In this document: piece after piece, positions 1 through 9,849 of the stretch
How positions within the stretch are numbered: the stretch's first letter is position 1
Layout: every line of letters starts with the position of its first letter
NCBI GenBank assembly: GCA_008477525.1
Contig: SPDT01000013.1
Coordinates: forward strand, 1,721,501-1,785,500
Source of the DNA: Hypomyces perniciosus
Lineage: Eukaryota > Ascomycota > Sordariomycetes > Hypocreales > Hypocreaceae
Reading direction: 5' to 3'
DNA length: 64,000 nucleotides
Made by a program: the position numbers and the translations under genes
Notes under the pieces: generated by a model
Databases searched by the model: none
What the model was told of the DNA's origin: nothing
The model's input: only the letters and a program-made list of their open reading frames with translations

Positions 1-1630
1 CCCCAAGGCTCATACTAGCTAGTATAGAGTCTTTCCTTTGCAGAGCTTTGGCTTTGAACACATCAAAATGCAGACTCAGGAGATCCATGGGATTGTGGTG
101 AGGACTCTTCTTGAGGGTGAAGCTACCAGTGCTTAGTGACGTCTCAATGCACATCTGGACTGCTTCACGAGGGACATCCACAGACTCAGTCAGGGCGGCT
201 TTTTCATCCCAGTCGATCATCTCGTAAAGCTCCTTTCGCTGCTCTTCTGTCATCTGTATGTTTTCCTCGTTCTCCTCAACTGTACCCGTTGGCTTTGAGC
301 CCCACATCCAGGCAAGCCAGCCCTGCTGGTCTTGTTGCTGGGGTTGCCTCCTCAAGGCCAGCGCGTTCTCCTTCTTCAACTGATTGCGGGCTAATGAGCG
401 CCAGAATCTGAGGTCCTGATAGCCAAGCTTGCACTCCAGCTTCTCAAGGTCATCGATCTCCTCAGGGGTCATCTGCTGCTGTTGCTTCTTCTTTTTGAAG
501 AGTTCAATGTACCGCCTGCGATCATCTCGGCGCTCCTTGAAATAAGCCCAAGACCACTTGCGATTTCTGTCGTGAATTTTGCCCAGCACTGCGTTGACTG
601 CAAATTGTAACCAGGCGCGGGGGTCTTCCTTTACTGCAATACCTTTTGGCTTCAATGCTTTATACTCCTGGTGACGAATGAAGTAATGGAAGAGGTCGAC
701 CATCATCAGCGCATCGCGATATTGGTCATCGTCCAAGACAACGCCGATCTCTTCAAACAAGAGGTTAGCTTTAAACTTGGGCACGTTAACATCGTCCGCT
801 TTGTCAAGCTCGATCTTCGCCTGTCCATTGACAGGCTTGAGGATAAACTGATGATTTGCGGCGGATGTGCGCGCTTTGCCGACCATGCTCTTAAACTTCT
901 CGACCATCTCTTCATGAGACATTATCTCTTGCGATGGGCTCGTAGCCTCGCGGCCAGTGCCGAATAGGTCTGTATCCGTATTCCAGTACACGGCCAGGGC
1001 TCCAAGAGTCGCCAGCTTGTGCGTAACAGTGGACGACTCTTGTATGAAGGTCGGTTTCCATTGGCCATCGGTGCTGACTGCGCTGAACTCTTCGAGTGTG
1101 AGTCCGAGGGCGAACGGGTGACCCGGGGCGGAGATGGAGTCTTCGTAGCGGATATGGATGTTCTTGACGGTAATCTGGACATTGTCGGCGATCTTGGTGG
1201 CAAGGCTCTGGGCAAAGCTCTGGTTCTTCTTTTGCTCTTCCTGGCTCATGCCTGCTCGGTTCCTTTCCTTAAGCAGCTCGGCACTTTCCAGCTTCTCCAT
1301 CTTCAGTCGTTGCCTCCTGCGCTGTTCCTCCTCTTCATCGTATTCAGCCTCTTCTTTGGGACTGGCGAGTAGGTAGACATCTTCAATGAAGACTCTGACA
1401 GGCGCCCCACGGATGTTGGACCAGGGGATTATAAGTGTGAGTTCGCCCAAGTGGCCCTCTACGACGTTGATAGGAAGCTTCAGCTGGTCGAGGGCCTCAC
1501 GTCGGAGCTCGAGGTTGCGAAGCTTCACATCGCCAGACCAGATGCCAACCTTGAGCTGTGTAGGGTCGAAGTTCTTGACATACATGCCCAAGAAGCGGTT
1601 GAGCAGGCCGGCGACGAGTCCTTCCAACAT
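1..1630 (-). CDS. VPS13: VPS13 lipid-transfer protein, N-terminal part (cut by window edge)
   Basis: One uninterrupted reading frame runs from an ATG at 1630 to the window edge, giving the first 543 residues. It opens MLEGLVAGLLNRFLGMYVKN, the chorein (Vps13 N-terminal) signature. The next residues keep the family pattern: conserved DVKLRNLELRREALDQL, then a PWSNI element and RVFIEDVYLLA. This end of Vps13 forms the start of the long hydrophobic groove that moves phospholipids between membranes at endosome, mitochondrion, vacuole and nucleus contact sites. Family members exceed 3,000 residues, so most of the gene lies beyond base 1. No intron is seen in the visible part. It is transcribed away from the DUF3429 gene across a 1.3 kb gap. 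Identity is near certain; only the missing C-terminal part cannot be judged. Confidence 0.95.
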   Translation of the reverse strand, partial: MLEGLVAGLLNRFLGMYVKNFDPTQLKVGIWSGDVKLRNLELRREALDQLKLPINVVEGHLGELTLIIPWSNIRGAPVRVFIEDVYLLASPKEEAEYDEEEEQRRRQRLKMEKLESAELLKERNRAGMSQEEQKKNQSFAQSLATKIADNVQITVKNIHIRYEDSISAPGHPFALGLTLEEFSAVSTDGQWKPTFIQESSTVTHKLATLGALAVYWNTDTDLFGTGREATSPSQEIMSHEEMVEKFKSMVGKARTSAANHQFILKPVNGQAKIELDKADDVNVPKFKANLLFEEIGVVLDDDQYRDALMMVDLFHYFIRHQEYKALKPKGIAVKEDPRAWLQFAVNAVLGKIHDRNRKWSWAYFKERRDDRRRYIELFKKKKQQQQMTPEEIDDLEKLECKLGYQDLRFWRSLARNQLKKENALALRRQPQQQDQQGWLAWMWGSKPTGTVEENEENIQMTEEQRKELYEMIDWDEKAALTESVDVPREAVQMCIETSLSTGSFTLKKSPHHNPMDLLSLHFDVFKAKALQRKDSILASMSLG

Positions 1631-2949
1631 ATTGGCGGTGTTGGTGCCGTAACCCTGGCGGGGAGAAACGAGGGTTGGAGCCGCGTTGTGAGGATCTACT
1701 GGGGGGACATTGGTGGTGACTGGAGAGTCGGGCTACGCACAGCAGCTGTGCCCGCCAGTTGCTTCTCTGTCGGTCGGTCGATTCGAACTGAAGCCGTAAC
1801 TGCAATCGCAGCCGTTGTCGCTGGGCGTATGGCGTATGGCGTATGGCGGATGGCGAGGTGGAGAGATTGGGTAGAATTGGGTCTCGTGGGGTTTCGACTG
1901 CAGGAACTGGGCAGTCTGAGGAGGGGAAGAGAGGGGGGAGGCGAAAAAGTGATAACGTAAACTATTCGATACGAAGAAACGGGCGTCTTGAATCCGGTTC
2001 TAGGACGACAATTAGGTGCTTAGGCTAGAGAGGTGCGCACCGTAGGTATGATGTTGGGCATTGCAAAATTATGAGGCCTCGCGATGGCGCGCCTTACCTT
2101 ACCTTAGCAGATCAATGACGGAGTTGCAATGACGTGTGACGTTCCCCATGCGCTGTACGAAGTACGTACTTTCAGAATCAAGGCAGCTTAGTACGAAGGT
2201 ACGTACTATCGACAATTAGCCGGAGTTTTGACGAACATCCTGGCTCCGCGCACGTGATCATGCAACAAACACAGAGCTGGCAGATCATTGTACGGTTCAT
2301 TTCTGTCATGAACAGTCACGAATACAGAAAGATGAATATTTGCTGTGATTCCAAGGCAAATTCAGTTGCTCCAGGAGTTCATGTACATTGGGGAATGGCA
2401 TCATGTCAAATTATTTGGACCCAACTTACTCCGCCAATGTTCTACCCTGAGCTAATCAACCACCAACCCCGAGTTCTCAACGACTTGAAGCCTCCCATCA
2501 CAAACTCGCCACAGCAGCATCAGGATTTCTTTGGTCCAACCATTGACTAAAACTACCCCGACAGTTTAGGAGTATATACTTCTTTCAGGCAAAAAAAATA
2601 ATCGAGATAAAAAAAATTCTTCTTCTCGCTCCTCCTAGTCATACCTCATAGCGTAGCCATTACGTCACTATGGTCGATCATCAATCCTGCTTCATTCAAA
2701 AGCCATCATAGCGTCACAGCTTCAGGAGCTGTATGTTTCTTTCTTATCTCGTCTTATCCTCTGGCTGTTCAGTATTCATCAACATCAATTAAGTGATTGG
2801 GTTGACGAGCTTCAACTTCGATCCTCACAACTTAGACTCATACCTCTATTATTGAATCCTATAAACATCCATGATCAATGATTCGGATTCCGTTCAAGAA
2901 CTCGGCTCTCTTTCAATACCAGCTCCAAGACTCTACAATCTGAGATACC
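1631..2949. other. Divergent intergenic region between VPS13 and the DUF3429 gene
   Basis: This region serves as the upstream region of both neighbours. It holds a short tandem of GGCGTAT-like units near 1825-1850 and two clusters of the TACGAAGTAC/GTACGTAC motif type at about 2155-2210. A 98-codon open stretch at 2254-2550 has no recognisable protein character. I see no gene here. Confidence 0.6.
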
Positions 2950-4301
2950 ATGTTTCGAGCCCCGCCGCTTTTGCTTCGCTCTGTTGCAAGGGCTTCGCGG
3001 GCAACCTTGCGTCACACTCCCTCTCTTACCCAGCAGTCATGGCGCTCATTACAGCCTTCGATCGCATTACGCCTAACCAGCAACTCCGCTCGCCGTCCTC
3101 CGGGACAGCCTATCGACGAGGAGCATGAGAGGGAAGTTGCCCAGGAGAAGCTCGAGGCACGGCCCGAAGAGGTCTCCACCACAAGCTCTGTCCGCCGCGT
3201 ATTAGAGTCCACCACAGTTCACGCCGATGAGAACGTGGACATTAGAAAAGATCTTAAGCATGATATTGTGGGTTCCAAACTCATTAACGGCTACGCTGTA
3301 GTAGAAGCTAAATAATTGGAGGACGTCGTCAAAGAAATATTCCGTCTTGACACCGTCCCTCGCGAATCCCATATCCTCGGTTTATCGGGGACAGTCCCTT
3401 ACCTCGCTACCTCGCTGTCAACTGTGTTCCTGGCTTGGGACTTGACAAAAGAAGTGCCTACAGGCAACGCATTCTATGATGCCATATTTGTCAACCATAA
3501 TACAGCGAGATACCTACTAGACGTAATCGAACCACTTCAACTCGGATATGGGGCAGTCATCATCTCTTTTCTAGGTGCAATTCACTGGGTAAGGCTACTC
3601 TTTATATGGCTTGCATTCGAGTTAACACCTGCCATTTCCAGGGCCTTGAGTATGCAGAGAGACAGCCACAGCGCGACAGAACCCGCTTCCGCTACGGCAT
3701 GGGCCTAGCTGCCTCCGTTGTTGCCTGGCCCACCCTTCTTATGCCCATCGAGTACGCTTTGACAACGCAGTTCGGTGCCTTTGTCGCCCTCTACTACGCC
3801 GATTCACGCGCTACGACTCGCGGATGGGCACCTTCATGGTATGCCAAGTATCGCTTCCTCTTGACCGCTATGGTGGGCCTCGCTATCTTCATTTCCCTAG
3901 TTGGCCATGCCAAAATCGCCCAGAATGGAGCCCTGAGCAAGCAGAGCTTGCATTCTAAAATGGCCGATTCAGGCATTGCGGATAAGCACACCAACTGGAC
4001 CAAATTGGAAGCCGAGGAGAAGGAGAAGATCAGAAAAGAGAAGGAGGCTGAAAAGGCCAAGAAAGAAGCCGGGGCGAAGAAGAAAAAGGACAAGCCGAAA
4101 GGTGAAGAGAGCCAGAAAAAGGACGAAAAGACTGATAACAAGGATGAAGCCAATGAGAACAAGGGCGAAAGCAATGTAGTAAATAAGGATAAGAGCGATG
4201 GCAAAGCTGAGAACAGGGATAAAGCAAAGACCAAGAACAATGAGGATAAAGCCGATCCGGGCCAAGAGCAGGACGCGAACAACCACGGCAAGAACAAATA
4301 G
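2950..4301 (+). CDS. DUF3429 (TMEM69-like) mitochondrial membrane protein
   Basis: Three exons are inferred: 2950-3267, 3322-3588 and 3642-4301, giving 414 residues. Both introns are phase 0 (54 and 53 bp), with donors GTGGGT and GTAAGG and the second acceptor TTTCCAG. The N-terminus is rich in Arg, Ser, Leu and Ala with no acidic residues, as in a mitochondrial presequence. The middle carries the DUF3429 core, SGTVPYLATSLST, and about four hydrophobic segments: near the core, before the FLGAIHW sequence at the second intron, GLAASVVAWPTLLMP, and FLLTAMVGLAIFISLVG. The family includes human TMEM69 and is thought to sit in the mitochondrial inner membrane; its molecular role is unknown. Unusual here is a tail of about 110 residues made almost only of Lys, Glu, Asp and Asn, beyond the membrane core. 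The first intron's acceptor is the least certain boundary. Confidence 0.8.
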
Positions 4302-5385
4302 AGACGGGGTATAACATATATATACAAGCGACCCTCTTCCCATCCCAGACTCAATAAATCTCATCAACCAACCCGCACACTTTACCAGCTCCAACTCCAA
4401 CTCCAGCACCACTAACTACTGGCACGCCCTCCGCCAGCCTCTCCGGCTTCGCCCACATCGCCATGGAATTCAACCGCTCAACCTTGACCTTGCCAAGTGT
4501 CACGGCCAAGATCAGGTAAGTATCATGACAACTTTCTTTCCGTCAACTCGTTTGGTCAGTGTTTAGAAGCGCGCAATTTGAATGCTATTTTTTTTTCTTC
4601 TACCTTTTCCACAAATCTTGTCCCTGTGGCTGTTCTTCCTCCTGACGCCCATACCGTTCATCCCGCGTCTTTGCCTTTACCTGTGATCTGACTTCCCATG
4701 TAAAACTATGTGGAGGATACAGAGTTCGATTTTCATTGCCCACGACATCCCGCCTACTGCAAACTCTTAAAAGTGTAATTCGAATTTATGTATTTGAGCA
4801 TTCTCGATAATTTTTTCTATCTCGCCTCTTGCTGTAAATGAGGTCGTAGGGTAAGTCGACTGCACTAAAGTAGAACCAGAAGGGATCATCACACATCGAG
4901 TCCCGGTGTAATAATACTCTGTAACACAGACAGGTAAATAGACCATTACTAGCATAGTTTCAAATTTGAGATTGGGAGAGATAATTAAAGTGTGATCAAA
5001 AGTGAGTATCAATTAAAATCATGTTAATAATATATCTCCATGATAACAGTCGAATGAATTGGTTGGTATAATGAAGGCTAAGCCCTGCCCAGAATAATTC
5101 CATATATCGTAACATTCGTCCATCAACCTGTATGTACCACTCACACCTGTAACGTTCCCAAGCAGTATGACCGCGTTCATATTTTCTATCAACCAAATTC
5201 ACGCAAAAGGGGTATGCGTCCAACGCCTTAGAAATGCACACAATATCCCGTCAACCTCATCCATTAGGCAGAGTCGCTGAGTGTTGCTGCCTAATCATCA
5301 TCATCAAAAGAACATATTGGGACACTGGGTAATAGATTCGATTATTGTGCCATGTTCATTCATCAGTAATCGTAAATCGCCAGCA
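4302..5385. other. Convergent intergenic region; possible tiny spliced transcript
   Basis: Two genes end into this gap from opposite sides, so it mostly holds 3' untranslated sequence. An ATG at 4463 opens 17 codons that run into a perfect fungal donor, CAG|GTAAGT, at 4516. With an acceptor near 4568 it would encode only about 43 residues of low-information sequence. A non-coding or relic transcript is as likely. The remainder (4700-5385) is AT-rich with nothing recognisable. Confidence 0.3.
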
Positions 5386-8218
5386 TCAAGGTCGGGCAAA
5401 TCCCTGCTTTGCCTGCTGGTTGTTAGAGACATCACCAACTTAGACTGACCAAACGTGTGGGGGCACATACCTTCATCTGTTCAATTCTGGCCTTCAGCTG
5501 ACTTGTCACTTCCGCCGCTCGTCTCCAACTCTCTACTTCGCCATTTGTCGATGGCTGCGGCAGCGACGATATAGGGCGCTCTCTAGTAGTCCTGATATCG
5601 CCGCCGTCATCGTGATGCGCGACACTTCGATAGCCTCTAGCAGGTGAGCCGCGTCCAGATGAAGTGCCACTTCCCGCGTAACGCATCTCGGGACTCAATT
5701 TGCCTCTGGGATATGCCGCTTCTCCGTTTTCTTTTTCCTCCATCAAAGTGCTCACAATGCTCATCCTATTGCGGCCACTAGGGCCGGAGATGGAGTCACG
5801 GTAGATGCCAACGTCGTCATGTGTGGGAGATGCGAGAACTGATAGCAAGACGTTAGATATGGCCCCAGGACAGATACAGCACAGCCATAAAAGTGGTCAG
5901 ACTTACCAGGACTGGTCATTCCCGAGGCATTCAGCCCCTCGGCACGGCTAAGCGCTTTCTTTAAGCGCTCCAACTCACGTCTCAGCCTGTCATTCACTTG
6001 CTCAGTTGCCTCGGCGTCACTACGGGCACGGACAAGCTGCGTTTCCTTGGCCTTGATGCTCAAGACATCCCGTGTGTGATCCTCAATCAGACCCGCATTT
6101 TGATTTTTCAACTCTTGGATCTCAGACATGAATTTGCTCCGCTCTTGTCTCATCTCCTCAATTTGACGAGTCAATCGCTCGTTCGCAGCCCGCAACTCTT
6201 CCAGCTCGGCCCTCTCCACAGCGGTCAGGCCACTCGATGGAGTTGGTGACTCTGGAGGCATCTGAATTGGTGCCGGAGCAGGCTTGGCCAGCGAGCGACC
6301 GGCCAAGCCCCGAGATAGACCTCGGGGTTGTGGTGTTGGTGGTAAGGGATCGTCATCTAGCGGCATAACTGGAGGTGCCCTGCGCGGTGATGAAATTCCA
6401 GGGGCGCCGAGAGTTCGTTTCTGGGGAGCTTTGAGCCCACCCGCCTTGGGAAGTCCGAGCTTGCCTCCAGCGGCAGCAGGCTTGGATGTTGGCTGAGGAG
6501 CCAGGGGGGCCTCAACAGGAGCCGCAGAAGCGGCGGCGGGCTTTTTCATGGCGGGTTTCTTCGCGCCGAGAGGGGCCTTCTTCGCTGCGGCTGCCGGGGC
6601 CGGCTTCGGCACGGGCTTGGGCTTTTCCTTGGCCTTGACTTCTGCGGCCTCGAAATACTCCTTGATCTTGTTTCGTCGAATATCGTCGAGGCCCTCAAGT
6701 TGAGGGGTCATGGCTCGTTCACCGATGATCTTCATGACAGTTCCGAGGATTTCGGCACCACCATCACGCAGGGCGGGACTAGATTCTGACAAGAGCTTCT
6801 TCCCTGCCTCGCATATAGATGCGATTTCAGGCTTGCTTGGTACGTCGCGGGTGGTCCGAAGACAGCGAATCAGAAACTTCATGGTGCCTTCTTTTACCTG
6901 GGGGTTCTTGTTGACAAGGTATGCGAAAATGTCCTCCAGACAATCAGATAGAGATGTTGCCGAAAATGTGGCGTCGAGAGCACCCCCCAGAGCGTCTGAA
7001 ACCGTAGCCTTCTTTTCCTTTAGTCGTTCCATGATGGGTTGCATAACAGTGGTCCGGTACTTGCCAAAGCTTTGGCGCAAGCCCTTCGCCAGGAGGTCGA
7101 TACATTGTGCTGCTTGGGTCACAACCGCAACGTTGGCGTCCTTCATACACTTGGCGAGGCCCCTTGTGACTTCGTTGAAGTCGCCATCCTTGATTCGGGG
7201 AACGTTCAGTGCCTGGTAGAGTCCATCAACGGCCTCCTTGCGGTCCTTCCATTTTGAAGATGCGAGGAGTTCATGGAAATTGGGGGCCATCTTCTTCAAC
7301 ACATCTTCGGGTTCGGCCAAGGCAAAGGCATCTATTTCGCCGACCTCTTCTGGCTCTTCCTCGCCACCCTCTTCCTCCCCTTCGCCTCCAGCTAGCCCGG
7401 AGTCAACGATGGCTTGCTGAGATCGTAGCAATCGTTCCTGCTTTGGTGTACCCTCGGCCTTGATCTTTTCGAACTGTGCCTCTAAATCTGTTTGCTGCGT
7501 AGATTTTAGGTCTCCCCAGAACATGGGCTTCATCGCCTCGCGCAACCACCTGTACAGCTCCACGGCAAGGTTAGTAGCTTCAGCGCGGACGTTCTTGTCA
7601 GCGGCACCGAAAGCCTTGGGAAGAGCTTTCAGGATAGGTTTCGGGTCCACGATTTTGCAACCATAGTTGTGGACAATCTGGGTCAGGGCGTTGAGAGTAG
7701 CAGCCACATTCTTGGGAACTTTGTTGCCGAGACCAGGCAAAATTTCCTCGATGACTGGCCCGGCCACATCAAGCTCGATGTAAAGTAGCAATGCCTCCAG
7801 GGAGTTCTGCTTAATTGCGGCTCTTGTTGAAGACAGGCACTTCTCTACCATGGGCGTGATTGTAAGGCCTCGTGTCCGTAGAGCACCATCTCGACCGCCG
7901 AATTTGAGGAATGCGCATAGGGAGATGATGGCCTCCTGTTGTGCGGCGACGTTGGAATCGCTAACGGCGGACTTCCACAGGCCCGGGTCGTTTAAAAAGG
8001 GACGGAAGCATGGATCGGCTTCATCTGGGGATACGGAGAACTGTTTGGCAACATCTTCGTAGGCAGTCTTGCGAACTTTCCAATTCTACGGTTTGTCATG
8101 TCAGTGTTAGTCAGTCCTGGTAGCAGACAGGGAGATGGAGATATAGATATAGACATACCTTGTGAGTGAAGCGGTCGGGAAGTGGCAAAGAGCTAAGGTC
8201 GTCCTCTTGATCGGCCAT
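5386..8218 (-). CDS. stu2: TOG-domain microtubule polymerase, Stu2/Alp14/XMAP215 family
   Basis: Four exons are inferred: 8218-8159, 8085-5907, 5838-5471 and 5412-5386, giving 877 residues, close to yeast Stu2 (888). Introns are 73, 68 and 58 bp with GTATGT, GTAAGT and GTATGT donors. The start MADQEDDLSSLPLPDRFTHK flows into NWKVRKTAYEDVAKQF, the first helix pair of TOG1. Two TOG HEAT-repeat arrays fill about residues 15-250 and 300-530; the second contains SSKWKDRKEAVDGLYQAL. A Lys/Pro/Ala-rich basic linker follows (about 550-680), where these proteins bind the microtubule lattice, then a coiled coil beginning SGLTAVERAELEELRAAN that should mediate dimerisation. The protein ends with a short ARIEQMKAKQGF tail. 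These proteins add tubulin dimers at plus ends, kinetochores and spindle poles. The last coding exon has only eight codons and is the least certain. Confidence 0.92.
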
Positions 8219-9849
8219 TGCGATGGAGGAAACGGGACTGAGCTCGTATAGTTTGGGGTTTGGGCGATGCCCGCGGTAGAGATGGCTCGGTTTGCTTTTT
8301 TGTTTTCGCCGTTTGGTGAGACGGGCTATCCTGTTGATCAGCCTTCTGAACAGGTTATTGCGGCGCCGTCGCGGTTCCATATTCCATAACGCCAAAGCAA
8401 GCTCAAAGCGACACAGGCCCTGGGGAGAACGGAGGGGGATGAGTGGGCAACATACCGACGACAACGGTGTAGCTGATGCGTCCGCCAGGCGAGCTCCGGT
8501 CAGCAGTGCAGTATCCAAGCCGGCTGAGGCGACAAGGAGCAGGATGTTGCTGCAAGTGCTGGCCACTCCGCTTTCTCCTCTGCGTTGTTTGCGGCCAAGG
8601 ACGTCAGGCACGAGTGCCAGCGCAGCGTGTACTTCGTATGTATGTGTAAAAAGCTGGATGTACGAAGTAGGGGGGGGAGAGACCCTCAATTTGAAATTCA
8701 ATCAGGCTGCCAACAGGGCTTCCCGAGCGTGCGGAGGCGGCTGAACGCGGACCGTCTGGAGAGGATCGACCGTTTAAACCGCAACACGTCTGTCGGCAGG
8801 AAGGACAAGAAACGGCGGAGAGTCGCGAGCGAGGCGAAGGGTTTCGTTGTCTGGCCAAAAGGAGGACGGATAGTCGTGTCTTTGCGCCGCCTAGCAGCAG
8901 TTTGTTGGTGGTTAGTGGAGGGCTGCCCCATGTCAATTCGCAAAGTTAACAACGCCGTCACCTGATTGTACCCAATCAGAGGTAGCGCCAAACCAGCCAT
9001 AGCGCAAGAAGATGCGGTATCTCGATGCCCAAGAGCCAGAAGAGATTTGCATGCAGATGGATATTAGCATGTAATAATACTTTGCAATTCGTTCCGTGTC
9101 ATTATTGGTGGTAATTTTTTTTTGAGGCTGTGGAATTTCTGCATCTCTTTCTCTCTTTCTCTCTCTCTCTTCTTTCTGTTCCTTGTGATACACAGGCGAG
9201 CAAACAGTTACTAATGTATAGACAATAATTGTGTGTAAATCCACATGTCAGGAAGATTTCCATTGTTTTCTCCCACTACAGAGTACCGTTAGGTATCAAG
9301 AGTTTCCAGGTAGCGCCAGGTACTACTTCGTACCGACCGTTAAACCTACACCATTTGGCGGGACGGTAGATATGAGGTGGCGTATAAAGATACAACGTCT
9401 TGTGACTGAGAGCACATGAATTTGTTGAGTAGACCAAAAAAAAACACATGATAAGATAGGCATAAGCTCTTGAGGCCCTAGAAAAGTGTTATCCATGAAT
9501 TTCCATGGGATTCAGACTGATTGCCCACGCCAGAAAACAAACAGATCTGCAGATGCTAATAGTGTGAACAATGACGCAAAGCGTAAACAACCGTCACCCA
9601 GGAAGCGTACCTGTACAGGTCTGACGTCCCGATGTACCAAGTACATACTACTAAAAAGTCACATGTAGATAAGATAAGCTCGGAGCTGTTCCGCCAAACT
9701 TCGTTACTCTTCCAGTCTTGACCTCTATCGCGACTCCAGTGTCACTTAGGAGCTCCACTCATTTGCACCTTTCACCAAACAGACAGACAGATGTCACTTC
9801 CAAGATCATCACGACACATCCTCTGAGGATTCCTGGCTAGGCAGCGACC
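8219..9849. other. Divergent intergenic region between the TOG gene and the G-patch gene
   Basis: This is the shared upstream region of two genes. The half near the TOG gene (8219-8900) is GC-rich and has long open frames on both strands, but none has protein-like character; it is probably promoter and 5' leader. The rest contains a polypyrimidine run (9143-9180) and a few TACTTCGTAC-type motif copies near 9298-9335. I see no gene. Confidence 0.55.

Noticed and set aside
8111..8744. 150-196 codon frames around the TOG gene start
   Set aside because: They span its first exon, intron and promoter in other frames, and the translations lack protein character.
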